Shown: piece by piece, positions 9,180 to 18,627 of the stretch
How positions within the stretch are numbered: the first letter of the stretch is position 1
Layout: each line of letters starts with the position of its first letter
Assembly (NCBI RefSeq): GCF_947488135.1
Contig: NZ_CANKYW010000001.1
Coordinates: forward strand, 1,364,001 to 1,428,000
Direction of reading: 5' to 3'
DNA: 64,000 nt
Source of the DNA: an uncultured Marivita sp.
Lineage (GTDB): Bacteria > Pseudomonadota > Alphaproteobacteria > Rhodobacterales > Rhodobacteraceae
The notes under the pieces: model-generated
The model's input: the letters and a program-made list of their open reading frames with translations, nothing else
Database searches by the model: none
What the model was told of the DNA's origin: nothing
Translations under genes and position numbers: made by a program

Positions 9180-10373
9180 TCAATCGCGCAACGATTCCTC
9201 GCGCAGACCATCGGCCAGCAGGTTCAGCCCCAAGACCATGCTCAGAAGCGCGAAGGCCGGAACGATGGCGGGGTGTAGGTAGATCTGCAACAACCGGCGA
9301 CCGTCATTGATCGTGGTGCCCCAGTCCGGGCTTTCCGGCGGCAGGCCAAGGCCGAAGAAGCCTAATGTGCCCAGGAGGATCGTCGTATACCCGATGCGCA
9401 GGCAGAAATCGACGATCAGCGGCCCGCGCGCGTTGGGCAGGATCTCCCACAGCATGATGTACCACGGTCGCTCGCCCCGCGTCTGCGCGGCGGCCACATA
9501 GTCGCGGGTCTTGATGTCCATCGCCAGCCCGCGCACGATCCGGAACACCGTCGGCGAATTGACGAAGACCACGGATACGAAGACAACGAGGATCCCGCCT
9601 TGCAGGTTGAACAGATCCACTCCGTCAGGCAGCACCGTGATCGCCGTTCCCGGCTGCGACACGAGCGACAGGTAAAGCCATCCCATGACCCCCAACACGA
9701 TGATCAGCATCGGCGTGCGCACCTTCGGTTGGGTCCGGTAGCGCGAATTGAGCAGCACCGCGACGAAGATGATCGGGAAGATGAAGAGCACCATCGCCAT
9801 GTAATTCGGAATACCCGTGTCCACGATTTCCGGCGTGACCAGCAGGTAGAAGAGCAGGATCACCGGGAAGGCGAGGATGAGATTGGCCAGAAAGCTCAGG
9901 AAGGTGTCCAGCTTGCCGCCGTAATATCCCGCAGGCAGGCCCAGCGTGATGCCGACCATGAAGGCAAACAGCGTGGCCAGGGGCGCGATCTGAACCACCA
10001 CCCAGGCGCCCTTGACCATACGGCTGAACACGTCGCGGGCGAGGTTGTCTCCGCCGAAGAGATAATACGGATATTGACCGTCCTCCGCGCCCAGGATCGG
10101 CGTGCCCGGCGGCTTGTTCTTCATGCTCGACACCTGCGCCAGCGGGTCATGGGTGACGATCAGGTCGAAAGCTCCGAAGATGCCTGTGAAGACCCAGAAC
10201 ATGACAAGCGCGAAGCCCACCATGCCGATGGTCGAGTCGAACAGCTTGCCATACAGCCCCAGCCGCCGCTTGTAGACGACGGACACCGAGAACAGGATGA
10301 CCAGTGCAATCCAGACAGGTGTGAACTGGATCAGAACGCGGGTGATGATGTCAAACCAGCTGAGCGGTTCCAT
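9180..10373 (-). CDS. Peptide-type ABC transporter permease (DppC/OppC family)
   Basis: Inner-membrane permease of the binding-protein-dependent transport family. The hydrophobic N-terminal helix (ITRVLIQFTPVWIALVILF) is followed by an extracytoplasmic region with FGGDNLARDVFSRMVKG, the conserved OppC entry motif, and the EAA loop (YVAAAQTRGERPWYIMLWEILPNARGP) near residue 300. At 397 aa it is longer than usual DppC proteins because of extra hydrophobic stretches between residues 130 and 260. It begins 18 bp after the DppB-like gene, so the two are one transcriptional unit. Confidence 0.92.
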   Translation of the reverse strand: MEPLSWFDIITRVLIQFTPVWIALVILFSVSVVYKRRLGLYGKLFDSTIGMVGFALVMFWVFTGIFGAFDLIVTHDPLAQVSSMKNKPPGTPILGAEDGQYPYYLFGGDNLARDVFSRMVKGAWVVVQIAPLATLFAFMVGITLGLPAGYYGGKLDTFLSFLANLILAFPVILLFYLLVTPEIVDTGIPNYMAMVLFIFPIIFVAVLLNSRYRTQPKVRTPMLIIVLGVMGWLYLSLVSQPGTAITVLPDGVDLFNLQGGILVVFVSVVFVNSPTVFRIVRGLAMDIKTRDYVAAAQTRGERPWYIMLWEILPNARGPLIVDFCLRIGYTTILLGTLGFFGLGLPPESPDWGTTINDGRRLLQIYLHPAIVPAFALLSMVLGLNLLADGLREESLRD

Positions 10374-10391
10374 GATGCTTATCCTTTCCGC

Positions 10392-11447
10392 TCAGGACAC
10401 GCTGATGCGTGGGTTGAGGTAGACATACCCGATGTCGGATATGAGCTGCGTCACCAGCACGACGAAGACGGAGACGACCGACACACCCAGCAGAAGCTCG
10501 ATGTCGTTGTTCCCTGCGGCCTGCACCAGCGTCCAGCCGAAGCCCTTGTAGTTGAAGAGCGTCTCGACGATCACGACCCCGTTCAAGAGCCACGGGAATT
10601 GCAGCATGATCACAGTGAAGGGCGCGATCAGGGCGTTGCGCAGGGCGTGTTTCATGACGATGTTTGGGAAACTCACGCCCTTGAGCCGGGCGGTGCGGAT
10701 GTATTGCGCGGTCATGACCTCGGCCATCGACGCGCGGGTCATGCGGGCGATATAGCCCATGCCGTAAAGCGCGATGGTGATGACCGGCAGGGTGAAGTTT
10801 TCAAACGTGGCGTCCTCCATCGCGCTGGTGGCTGACCCGTTGAACCAGCGCAGTCCGAACGCGGTCGAGGCGAAAACGGCGATGAAGACCACGCCCGACA
10901 CGTATTCCGGCGTCGCGGTCGTGATGATCGACACGGTGGAGAGCGACCGATCCGTGCGGCTTCCCTCGCGCATCCCGGCCAGGACGCCGATGATCAGCGC
11001 GCCGGGCACCATGACCATCATGACCCAGAACATCAGCTTGCCGGTCAGCCCAAGCCGCGTCGCGATGATGGAGCCGACATTGTCCTGAAACACCGTCGAT
11101 TGACCCCAGTCGCCCTGAAGTACGCCGCAAAAGCTTCGCCCGTCCTCGGGAATGGTGCCATCTTCAAGAACTCCGTTGCAGCGCGACCGGGTGGTGCCGT
11201 CCCGCCCTTCGATCACCCAACCGGGGGCGACGCCCAGCCATTGGGCATATTTCAGGGGCAGGGGCTGCGAATAGCCGCGGTCTTGCAGAAAGCTCGCCAC
11301 CTGTTCGTCCGTCATCCGGACGTTGCCCTGGTTCTTGGCCAGTTTTTCAAGGTTGGGCGACAGGTTCGTCAGCCAGAAGACGATGAATGTCAGGCACAGC
11401 GCGGTGAGAAGCATCGTCCCGATACGCCGGAGCAGGAACAGAGCCAT
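10392..11447 (-). CDS. Peptide-type ABC transporter permease (DppB/OppB family)
   Basis: Partner permease of the same importer, 351 aa. The N-terminus MALFLLRRIGTMLLTALCLT is the standard first helix of DppB. A soluble insertion of about 100 residues with two cysteines (SRCNGVLED, SFCGVLQGDWG) follows, then the membrane core with the EAA motif YIRTARLKGVSFPNIVMKHALRNALI. ATG at 11447 is chosen; a TTG 33 bp upstream extends the frame without homology. It follows the binding-protein gene after a gap holding a strong hairpin, which may reduce expression relative to the binding protein. Confidence 0.92.
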   Translation of the reverse strand: MALFLLRRIGTMLLTALCLTFIVFWLTNLSPNLEKLAKNQGNVRMTDEQVASFLQDRGYSQPLPLKYAQWLGVAPGWVIEGRDGTTRSRCNGVLEDGTIPEDGRSFCGVLQGDWGQSTVFQDNVGSIIATRLGLTGKLMFWVMMVMVPGALIIGVLAGMREGSRTDRSLSTVSIITTATPEYVSGVVFIAVFASTAFGLRWFNGSATSAMEDATFENFTLPVITIALYGMGYIARMTRASMAEVMTAQYIRTARLKGVSFPNIVMKHALRNALIAPFTVIMLQFPWLLNGVVIVETLFNYKGFGWTLVQAAGNNDIELLLGVSVVSVFVVLVTQLISDIGYVYLNPRISVS

Positions 11448-11510
11448 GTCGGGTGGGTCTCCCTCGTCATGTCCGCGCAAGGGCGCGCAGAGCGTGGAGT
11501 CGCGTCAGGC

Positions 11511-11541
11511 CTCCGCCCCCGTGCAAATACAGGGGGCGGAG
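11511..11541 (-). terminator. Hairpin between binding-protein and permease genes (possible attenuator)
   Basis: A perfect 10-bp stem (CTCCGCCCCC / GGGGGCGGAG) with an 11-nt loop, 14 bp past the binding-protein stop. It has no clear T-run on the minus strand, so it may stabilise the upstream message or cause partial termination rather than stop transcription fully. Confidence 0.55.
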
Positions 11542-11554
11542 CCGCTTTCGCAAA

Positions 11555-13222
11555 TCAGGCCGCGAAGCCGAACTTGTAGAGATGGAACTCGTGCGACGGG
11601 TGTTTCTCTGCGTTCACCACGTTGCCGTTGTGGTGATTGTAGAGCGACCGCCAGAACGGTTGGATCATCACGCCATCGTCGCGCAGGGTCTGTTCCACCT
11701 TGGCCATCACCTCGCGCCGGGCATCGGCATCGGCGATGGACAGCGCGTCGGCCATCAGTGCGTCGAACTCGGGGTTCGCATAGGCGCTTTCGTTCCAGGC
11801 CTCGCCCGACCGATAGGCCAGCGACAGAACCTGCACCTCGAGCGGGCGGTGGTTCCACGTGGTCGCGCTGAACGGGAACTTGGTCCAGTCGTTCCAGAAG
11901 GTCGATCCGGGCAGAACCGTGTGCTTGATGTTGACACCCGCATCCGCGATCTGCGCGCGGACCGATGCGCCGGTGTTGCGTTCCCAATCGTCGTCCAGCG
12001 TGATCAGCTCGTGCTCGTAATCCGCGAACTCGGTCTCGTCGAGCATCGCCTTGCCGGCCGCCGGATCGAAGGGGGCCGGGCCGATATCGGCATAGGCCGG
12101 GTGGATCGGACAGACATGGTGGTTCTCGGCCACCTGGCCGCGCCCGTTATAGCCCAGCTCGAGGCAGACATTGTTGTCGACCATCATCGCCAGCGCCTTG
12201 CGCACGTTACGGTCGGCATAGGGCACGCGGCCATCGACTTCGGTCTGCTGGTTGAAACGGTGCACCAGCGTCGCCGCCGTGACGGTTTCGGTCTTGGCCC
12301 AGCCGATCGCATCCAGGATGTCGATGAAGTCACCGACCGATTCATAGAGCAGGTCGACCTCACCCGACTCAGCCGCTGCCAGCCAAGAAGCCGGGTCGGT
12401 GCCGTAGTCGATGAATTCGATCCGGTCGAGATACGGCCCGCCGAACACCTCGGTGCCCCACCACGTGTGGTCGGTCGCGCGTTCGATCACCGCCTTGACG
12501 CCGACTTCGATGGACACGGGGCGGAACGGGCCAGTGCCGATGCCGTGCTCGTACACATCGCCGCCGTCATAGCTGGAATGCACGATCGCCGCCGGGTAGT
12601 CCGACATATTCGCGATGATCGCGATGTCGGGGGCCGACAGGTTCAGACGCACGGTCAGATCGTCCACCACCTCGATGGCACCGTCGCGAACCTGTCCGGT
12701 GTTGGTGTCGATCAGGCCACCCATGCGGGCGGACATCGAATTGCCCTCCATCGCGGAATCGCACCAGCCGGTGATGTTGCGCGCCACGTCCTCGGCGGTG
12801 AAGGCGTCGCCATTGTTCCAGGTCACACCGGGACGCACGTTGAGCGTGTAGGTCTTGGCGTCGTCGCTGACCTCCCAGCTTTCCAGCAGCATGCCGCGGA
12901 ACGATCCGTCGCGCTGGTATTCGACGAGGTATTCAAGAAAGCCGCGCGACTGGTTTCCGATTTCCGACCAGTCATACGCGCGAGGGTCTTTCATCGCCTT
13001 CACAAGCGTTTGAATGCGAAGCGTGCCGCCATCCTGGATGTTGGCCGTCTGCGCCAAAGCGGGTTGGGGCAGGCCGATCATGCCATAGGCGGCAGCGGCC
13101 GTCAGACCCAGTCCGGTGGTCCGTGTCAGGAATTCGCGACGGTCCATGAGACCGGCTTTGTATTCCTCGGCATAGAGCGTGGCCGCCGGATGCTGTCTGG
13201 GTTGCGGAGTGGTGTGCGTCAT
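11555..13222 (-). CDS. Peptide-type ABC transporter substrate-binding protein, Tat signal
   Basis: Family 5 solute-binding protein (DppA/OppA type), 555 aa. The export signal is a late twin-arginine motif, [19 protein letters not shown] at about residues 27-45, after a 26-residue N-terminal extension; cleavage is likely after PALAQ. The mature protein has the family pattern ([24 protein letters not shown]-type lobes absent). It is the first gene of the four-gene importer operon. GGGAG stands upstream of the ATG. The ligand (peptide, opine, or other) cannot be told from sequence alone. Confidence 0.92.
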   Translation of the reverse strand: MTHTTPQPRQHPAATLYAEEYKAGLMDRREFLTRTTGLGLTAAAAYGMIGLPQPALAQTANIQDGGTLRIQTLVKAMKDPRAYDWSEIGNQSRGFLEYLVEYQRDGSFRGMLLESWEVSDDAKTYTLNVRPGVTWNNGDAFTAEDVARNITGWCDSAMEGNSMSARMGGLIDTNTGQVRDGAIEVVDDLTVRLNLSAPDIAIIANMSDYPAAIVHSSYDGGDVYEHGIGTGPFRPVSIEVGVKAVIERATDHTWWGTEVFGGPYLDRIEFIDYGTDPASWLAAAESGEVDLLYESVGDFIDILDAIGWAKTETVTAATLVHRFNQQTEVDGRVPYADRNVRKALAMMVDNNVCLELGYNGRGQVAENHHVCPIHPAYADIGPAPFDPAAGKAMLDETEFADYEHELITLDDDWERNTGASVRAQIADAGVNIKHTVLPGSTFWNDWTKFPFSATTWNHRPLEVQVLSLAYRSGEAWNESAYANPEFDALMADALSIADADARREVMAKVEQTLRDDGVMIQPFWRSLYNHHNGNVVNAEKHPSHEFHLYKFGFAA

Positions 13223-13308
13223 CTGTTTCTCCCTGTGACACGTTTGTATTCGCGCTTTTTATGCGGTCGCCGAATGTCGATCGCGGGGCGCGTATTGTTC
13301 TTGATCGT

Positions 13309-13362
13309 ATAGCGCCTGATCGCCGCGCTACCGTCAATCGTCAGACTAGACCTTTTGAGGTC
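13309..13362 (-). promoter_or_regulatory. Possible promoter and palindrome upstream of the ABC importer
   Basis: On the minus strand TTGACG (13332-13337) lies 17 bp before CGCTAT (13309-13314), a plausible but weak sigma-70 promoter. Just upstream is the palindrome GACCTTTTGAGGTC at 13349-13362, a candidate operator. Both are inspection-level matches only. Confidence 0.3.
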
Positions 13363-13433
13363 AGATTGCGACACTTACCATGTCTCAAAGCGACACTGAC
13401 ATGCAACCGCTTGAAGATGATCGCTTGTGATTT

Positions 13434-14330
13434 TCACAGTGCCCTTGCGTCAAGCTGTGTCCAGCGTCGCATCCGCGCCCGAAACCAGGTGCGCTGGCGT
13501 TTGGCGAATTGCCGTGTCAGGATCACCGCGCGCGTCCGTGCTTGGTCGAGCGTCATCGTCCCGTCGAGCACCGCCATCAACTCCGCCGCCCCGATGGCCT
13601 TGGCCGAAGGCAGGTTGGGCGACCAGCCGTCGCGATTGGCACGGGCTTCGTCCAACGCACCCAACTCCAGCATCTTGTCGAACCGTGTTTCGATCCGAGG
13701 GGTCAGCCAGTCCTTGTCCGCGTTGATGACAAAGGCCGCCGTTCGAGACAGCGGCAGGAGCGGCGGATCGGTGTCGTCCTGCCAAAGAGCAAGCCCTTTG
13801 CCGGTGGTCTGAAGCACCTCCCACGCGCGTTGCACCCGCATCGGGTTCGCGGTGTCGATGCGCTCGCGCGTTGCGGCATCGAGTTCCGCAGTCAGGGCGT
13901 CATGCCCGTCTTCCGCGATCCGCGCCATCGCGATTTGGCGAATGGCGTCCGGCGTTGCAGGAATATCGGCGAGCCCTTCCGTGAGCGCCGTGAAATACAG
14001 CCCCGTTCCACCGACAATGATCGGCCGCGTATCGCCCGTCAGCAGAGGAGACACATCGCGCAGCCAATCGCCCACCGAATAGGGCACGTGCCCCGCGACA
14101 TGCCCGTAGAGCGCGTGGGGCGCGCGCGCTTCGTCTTCTTGCGATGAACGGGCGGTCAAAACGCGCCAATCCGAATAGACCTGGATCGCATCGGCATTGA
14201 TCACCACACCGCCTTGCGTCTCAGCAATGCGCAGCGCCAGTTCGGATTTGCCACTGGCCGTAGGCCCCGCGATCAGAACGGGCGTTTGCGGATCGAGCGT
14301 TGCGATCTGATCTGAAATGCCGCCTGCCAC
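13434..14330 (-). CDS. miaA: tRNA dimethylallyltransferase
   Basis: Transfers a dimethylallyl group from DMAPP to N6 of A37 in tRNAs reading codons that start with U. The P-loop [12 protein letters not shown] is at about residues 20-31, followed by the conserved [14 protein letters not shown] and the [17 protein letters not shown] stretch; the [14 protein letters not shown]-terminal motif is present. The start is GTG at 14330. The 298-aa length is usual. It diverges from pyrH across 133 bp; downstream the importer operon has its own 211-bp leader region. Confidence 0.94.
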   Translation of the reverse strand: MAGGISDQIATLDPQTPVLIAGPTASGKSELALRIAETQGGVVINADAIQVYSDWRVLTARSSQEDEARAPHALYGHVAGHVPYSVGDWLRDVSPLLTGDTRPIIVGGTGLYFTALTEGLADIPATPDAIRQIAMARIAEDGHDALTAELDAATRERIDTANPMRVQRAWEVLQTTGKGLALWQDDTDPPLLPLSRTAAFVINADKDWLTPRIETRFDKMLELGALDEARANRDGWSPNLPSAKAIGAAELMAVLDGTMTLDQARTRAVILTRQFAKRQRTWFRARMRRWTQLDARAL

Positions 14331-14463
14331 GCCTGATCTGTCCTCATCCCTGCCGTCATATGTTTCGGCATGTTTTGTGTGGGGCGTGACTTCGCCTTGC
14401 CCCGGTGACGGTTTTCCTACACTTTGCGCGCAACTTTAGACCCTCGTTCGAACGGAGCGCAAT

Positions 14464-15231
14464 ATGGCGGACAGCAATACCCCCCATCCGAAATACAAAC
14501 GCGTGATGCTCAAGATATCGGGCGAGGCGCTGATGGGCGATCAAGGGTTCGGTCTGCACCCGCCAACCGTGCAGCGCATCGCGCAGGAGGTTCGTTCGGT
14601 GCATGACCTCGGCGTCGAGATTTGCATGGTCATCGGTGGCGGCAACGTGTTTCGCGGCCTCCAAGGCAGCGCGCAGGGGATGGAACGGACAACCGCCGAT
14701 TACATGGGGATGCTCGCCACGGTGATGAACGCGCTGGCCATGCAATCCGCGCTGGAAGAGCAGGGGGTTTTCACCCGCGTGATCTCGGCCATCCGCATGG
14801 ACGAGGTGGCCGAGCCCTATATACGCCGTCGCGCTGTTCGCCACCTCGAGAAAAAGCGCGTCTGCGTCTTTGCGGGTGGCACCGGCAACCCCTATTTCAC
14901 CACCGACACCGCCGCAGCCCTTCGCGCCAATGAAATGAACTGTGAAGCGATTTTCATGGGCAAAAATGGCGTCGACGGGATTTACGACAAGGATCCCAAG
15001 ACCAATCCCGACGCCAAGCGCTACGATGCCGTTACCTATGACGAGGTGCTGCAAAAGAACCTCAAGGTCATGGACGCCTCGGCCATCGCGCTAGCGCGCG
15101 ACAACAACCTGCCGATCATCGTCTTCCCGCTGGACGAACCGGGTGGGTTCCGCGGCATCCTCGCTGGCAAAGGCACCTACACCAAGGTGCATGGCAACAG
15201 CGCAAAGTCAGGGTCGGGCGAGGCCGCCTGA
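14464..15231 (+). CDS. pyrH: UMP kinase
   Basis: Phosphorylates UMP to UDP; the bacterial hexameric amino-acid-kinase fold enzyme. The conserved blocks are [17 protein letters not shown] near residue 15, [26 protein letters not shown] and [22 protein letters not shown] lies upstream of the ATG. With frr, uppS, cdsA, dxr, rseP and bamA it makes the classical gene order for this block, so it probably begins the long envelope transcript or is co-transcribed with frr. Confidence 0.97.
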   Translation: MADSNTPHPKYKRVMLKISGEALMGDQGFGLHPPTVQRIAQEVRSVHDLGVEICMVIGGGNVFRGLQGSAQGMERTTADYMGMLATVMNALAMQSALEEQGVFTRVISAIRMDEVAEPYIRRRAVRHLEKKRVCVFAGGTGNPYFTTDTAAALRANEMNCEAIFMGKNGVDGIYDKDPKTNPDAKRYDAVTYDEVLQKNLKVMDASAIALARDNNLPIIVFPLDEPGGFRGILAGKGTYTKVHGNSAKSGSGEAA

Positions 15232-15347
15232 CCAATCCGTCACAGAACGCTGACCGCAGGTGCAGTTGTGGCGCAAGACGCTATACTTTCGCCCAACTGT
15301 CGCCTAGAAACGCAATTAAATCAGAAAAAATCGCTCTTGAGGGCCAC

Positions 15348-15911
15348 ATGGCAGACGACTTCATTCTCGACACCGATGATCTTACGCGCCGCATGGACGG
15401 CGCCATGGCGAACCTGCGAACGGAATTCGCGTCCCTGCGCACCGGACGGGCCAGCGCCTCGATGCTGGAGCCGGTGATGGTGGACGCCTACGGAAGCCTG
15501 ACCCCGATCAACCAGGTCGGCACCGTCAACGTACCCGAGCCGCGCATGGTCACCGTCAACGTCTGGGACAAGGGGCTTGTGGGGAAGGTCGAGAAGGCCA
15601 TCCGCGAAAGCGGTCTGGGCATCAATCCGCAGCTCAACGGCACCATCATTATGCTTCCCATTCCGGAGCTGAACGAGGAACGCCGCCGCGAGCTGGGCAA
15701 GGTCGCCGGACAATATGCCGAACACGCCCGCGTGTCGGTGCGCAACATCCGCCGCGACGGCATGGATCAGATCAAGAAAGCCAAGGCCGACGGCCTGTCC
15801 GAAGACGACCAGAAGTTCTGGGAGAACGAGGTTCAGGAACTGACGGACGGTTACATCAAGAAAATCGACGCCGCTTTGGAGACGAAGCAGGAAGAGATCA
15901 TGCAGGTCTGA
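15348..15911 (+). CDS. frr: Ribosome recycling factor
   Basis: Splits post-termination ribosomes together with EF-G. The protein is 187 aa and shows the family blocks [37 protein letters not shown] and [22 protein letters not shown] at 15348 has GAGGG upstream. It lies 116 bp after pyrH and 27 bp before uppS. Confidence 0.97.
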   Translation: MADDFILDTDDLTRRMDGAMANLRTEFASLRTGRASASMLEPVMVDAYGSLTPINQVGTVNVPEPRMVTVNVWDKGLVGKVEKAIRESGLGINPQLNGTIIMLPIPELNEERRRELGKVAGQYAEHARVSVRNIRRDGMDQIKKAKADGLSEDDQKFWENEVQELTDGYIKKIDAALETKQEEIMQV

Positions 15912-15938
15912 CGACCCAGCAGGAAGGACGCCGTCACA

Positions 15939-16670
15939 ATGGCCAAACCACAGCCCAAAGCGAAAGACGATGGACCGCGCCATGTCGCCATCATCATGGA
16001 TGGCAATGGCCGCTGGGCCACGCAGCGTGGGCGGCCCCGCCTGTTCGGACACCAGGCCGGTGCGCGCCGCGTGCGCGAAATTGTCGAGGCCTGCCCGGAT
16101 CTGGGTGTGGACTACCTGACGGTGTTTGCCTTCTCGACCGAGAATTGGAAGCGGACCCAGTCCGAAGTGGCGGGTCTCATGAACCTCTTTCGGCGCTACA
16201 TTACCCGCGAGGCCAAGGCGCTCAAGGTGAATGACGTCTGCGTCCGCTTCATCGGGGATCGCGTCAGGCTCGACAAGAAGCTCGTGTCGATGATGGACGA
16301 ACTTGAGGCGCTGACGGCGCATTGCCAGACCGTCAACCTGACCATCGCGATCAATTATGGTGGCCGGGACGAGGTCGCGCGCGCGACCAAGCGCTTGGCG
16401 CGGGACGTGGCCGCGGGCAAGCTTGATCCTGAGGCGGTGGATGAAGAAACGCTGCCAAAGTATTTGGATACATGCGTTTTACCTGATCCTGATCTTGTGA
16501 TACGGACCAGCGGGGAAGCCCGCATCTCGAACTTCCTGCTGTGGCAATCGGCCTACGCGGAGTACGAGTTCATCGACACGCTCTGGCCGGATTTCACCGC
16601 TGCGGAGTTCCGCGATGTGGTTGGGGGCTTTGGCACCCGTGACCGCCGGTTCGGAGCCGTGATGGCATGA
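15939..16670 (+). CDS. uppS: Undecaprenyl diphosphate synthase (cis-prenyltransferase)
   Basis: Adds eight isopentenyl units to farnesyl diphosphate, giving the C55 lipid carrier for cell wall synthesis. HVAIIMDGNGRWA carries the catalytic aspartate, followed by FSTENWKR, and the C-terminal DLVIRTSGEARISNFLLWQ motif. Length 243 aa is typical. Its stop overlaps the cdsA start by 4 bp. Confidence 0.97.
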   Translation: MAKPQPKAKDDGPRHVAIIMDGNGRWATQRGRPRLFGHQAGARRVREIVEACPDLGVDYLTVFAFSTENWKRTQSEVAGLMNLFRRYITREAKALKVNDVCVRFIGDRVRLDKKLVSMMDELEALTAHCQTVNLTIAINYGGRDEVARATKRLARDVAAGKLDPEAVDEETLPKYLDTCVLPDPDLVIRTSGEARISNFLLWQSAYAEYEFIDTLWPDFTAAEFRDVVGGFGTRDRRFGAVMA

Positions 16671-17455
16671 CCTCCGGTAGGTGGGACGACCTTGCTCCGC
16701 GGCTGTCTTCAGCCGTGGCCATGGTGGGCATCGGCGCGCTGGGTGTCTGGCTCGGCGGGCTGTGGTTTCACGGGCTGATCGCCATCATCGTCGGGCTCAT
16801 GGTGTGGGAACTGGTGACCATGCTCGACACGGATCGGTCGAAATCGCCCCTGATCCTGGGCGCGGTGGCGGCGATTGTCTCCATGGTCGCTGTCGAAATT
16901 CCCGCCTCTTTCGCCCTGCCGCTGTTGATGACGCCCTCGATGCTGGGTCTGAGCCGGATGGAGCGCGGCGGCGTGACCTATGCGGTCTTCACCGCGCTGA
17001 TCCTGATGGCCGGTTACGGTCTCATGACATTGCGCGACGATTTCGGCCTGACTTGGATGGTCTGGCTCTTGCTGGTGGTGGTCGTCACCGACATCGCCGG
17101 GTATTTCGCAGGCCGTCTGATCGGCGGACCCAAACTTTGGCCGCGCGTGAGCCCCAAGAAGACATGGTCGGGCACGGTCGCCGGGTGGGCCGCTTCGGCG
17201 GTGGTGGCGATCCTTTTTGCGGGCTCGACCCGCGCGGGCTTCGGCCTGATCGGGGTCAGCATCGCCGTCAGCATGGCCAGCCAGATCGGGGATATCGCCG
17301 AAAGCGCGATCAAGCGGCGGGCAGGGGTGAAAGACAGCTCGCGGCTGATCCCGGGGCATGGCGGGCTTCTCGACCGCTTTGACGGCATGCTTGGCGCGGC
17401 GCTCTTCATCGTCATCGCAGGGCAACTCGTCGGATTTCCACCGGGGACGCAATGA
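16667..17455 (+). CDS. cdsA: Phosphatidate cytidylyltransferase
   Basis: Makes CDP-diacylglycerol from phosphatidate and CTP in the inner membrane. It has about seven hydrophobic segments and the C-terminal family signature, recognisable as VSPKKTWSGTVAGW and then SQIGDIAESAIKRRAGVKDSS ... PGHGGLLDRFDG. At 262 aa it has the usual size. Its start overlaps uppS and its stop overlaps dxr, each by 4 bp, so translation of the three genes is coupled. Confidence 0.95.
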   Translation: MTSGRWDDLAPRLSSAVAMVGIGALGVWLGGLWFHGLIAIIVGLMVWELVTMLDTDRSKSPLILGAVAAIVSMVAVEIPASFALPLLMTPSMLGLSRMERGGVTYAVFTALILMAGYGLMTLRDDFGLTWMVWLLLVVVVTDIAGYFAGRLIGGPKLWPRVSPKKTWSGTVAGWAASAVVAILFAGSTRAGFGLIGVSIAVSMASQIGDIAESAIKRRAGVKDSSRLIPGHGGLLDRFDGMLGAALFIVIAGQLVGFPPGTQ

Positions 17456-18624
17456 GGCGCATTTCGGTTTTCGGTGCCACCGGGTCCATCGGCCAGAACA
17501 CGCTCGACCTGATCGGCCGCAACCCCGACGCCTACAAGGTGGTGGCGCTCACCGGCGAGCGGAACATCCAGAAATTGGCCGCCGATGCCATCCGCTTCAA
17601 CGCCGAGATCGCGGTCACGGCCGACCCGACACGGCTGGAAGAGCTGCGCGCGGCCCTGGGAAACAGCGGGATCGAGGCCGCCGCCGGGGCAGAGGCCCTG
17701 GTCGAAGCCGCAAGCCGACCTGCCGATTGGGTCATGTCCGCAATCGTCGGCTCAGCCGGTCTGGCGCCCGGTTTGAAAGCGCTGGAACAGGGCGCGAGCC
17801 TTGCTCTTGCGAACAAGGAAAGCATGGTCTGCGCCGGGCCGCTGATGCTGTCCACAGCCAAAGCCCACGGTGCGCAGATCCTGCCTGTGGACAGCGAACA
17901 CTCGGCCGTGTTTCAGGCCCTGATCGGCGAAGACCTGAGCGCGGTGGAGCGTGTGATAATCACCGCATCGGGCGGCGCGTTTCGCGATTGGCCGCTCGAG
18001 GATCTGGTAAGGGCAACGCCCGAGCAGGCCGCGCAGCATCCCAATTGGGACATGGGTCAACGCATCACGATCGACAGTGCCTCAATGTTTAACAAGGCAC
18101 TTGAGCTCATTGAAACCAAAGAGTTTTTCGGATTGTCAGCTGACAAAATCGAGGCCGTGGTCCATCCCGAGTCGATGATTCATGCTCTCGTGGGCTTTAG
18201 CGACGGTGCCCTGATGGCGCATGTGGGTCCGGCGGATATGCGGCATGCCATCGGTTTTGCCCTGCATTATCCCGACCGCAAGGCGCTGCCGGTCGAACGG
18301 CTCGATTTGGTCAAGCTGGGGCAGCTCACGTTCCGACACGCCGACGAAACCCGCTGGCCCGCACTGCGATTGGCGCGCGAGGTCATGGCCCTGGGTGGAT
18401 TGTCGGGGGCCGTGTTCAATGCCGCAAAGGAACGCGCGCTGGACGGGTTCATCGCGAAACGCATTGGCTTTCAACAGCTTGCCGTCGTTGTCGAAGAGGC
18501 GCTGTCCAGAGTTTCGGCCCAACCGGGTCATATTGATGCCGCCATTACCCTTGATAACGTGATGAATGCAGACCATCTGGCACGCATACGGGCCGACGAA
18601 ATCATAACCGAAATAGAGGGTTGA
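17452..18624 (+). CDS. dxr: 1-deoxy-D-xylulose 5-phosphate reductoisomerase
   Basis: Committed step of the MEP isoprenoid pathway, converting DXP to MEP with NADPH. The N-terminal dinucleotide motif is FGATGSIGQNTLDL; NKESMVCAGPL, PVDSEHSAVFQ (metal-binding D and E) and TASGGAFRDWP follow, then the HPESMIHALVGFSDGA segment. 390 aa is usual. It overlaps cdsA by 4 bp and ends 3 bp before rseP. Confidence 0.97.
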   Translation: MRRISVFGATGSIGQNTLDLIGRNPDAYKVVALTGERNIQKLAADAIRFNAEIAVTADPTRLEELRAALGNSGIEAAAGAEALVEAASRPADWVMSAIVGSAGLAPGLKALEQGASLALANKESMVCAGPLMLSTAKAHGAQILPVDSEHSAVFQALIGEDLSAVERVIITASGGAFRDWPLEDLVRATPEQAAQHPNWDMGQRITIDSASMFNKALELIETKEFFGLSADKIEAVVHPESMIHALVGFSDGALMAHVGPADMRHAIGFALHYPDRKALPVERLDLVKLGQLTFRHADETRWPALRLAREVMALGGLSGAVFNAAKERALDGFIAKRIGFQQLAVVVEEALSRVSAQPGHIDAAITLDNVMNADHLARIRADEIITEIEG

Positions 18625-18627
18625 GCT

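Noticed and set aside
7559-9310. 583-aa plus-strand frame over the double ATPase
   Set aside because: His/Arg/Asp-rich antisense shadow; the minus-strand ATPase has all motifs.
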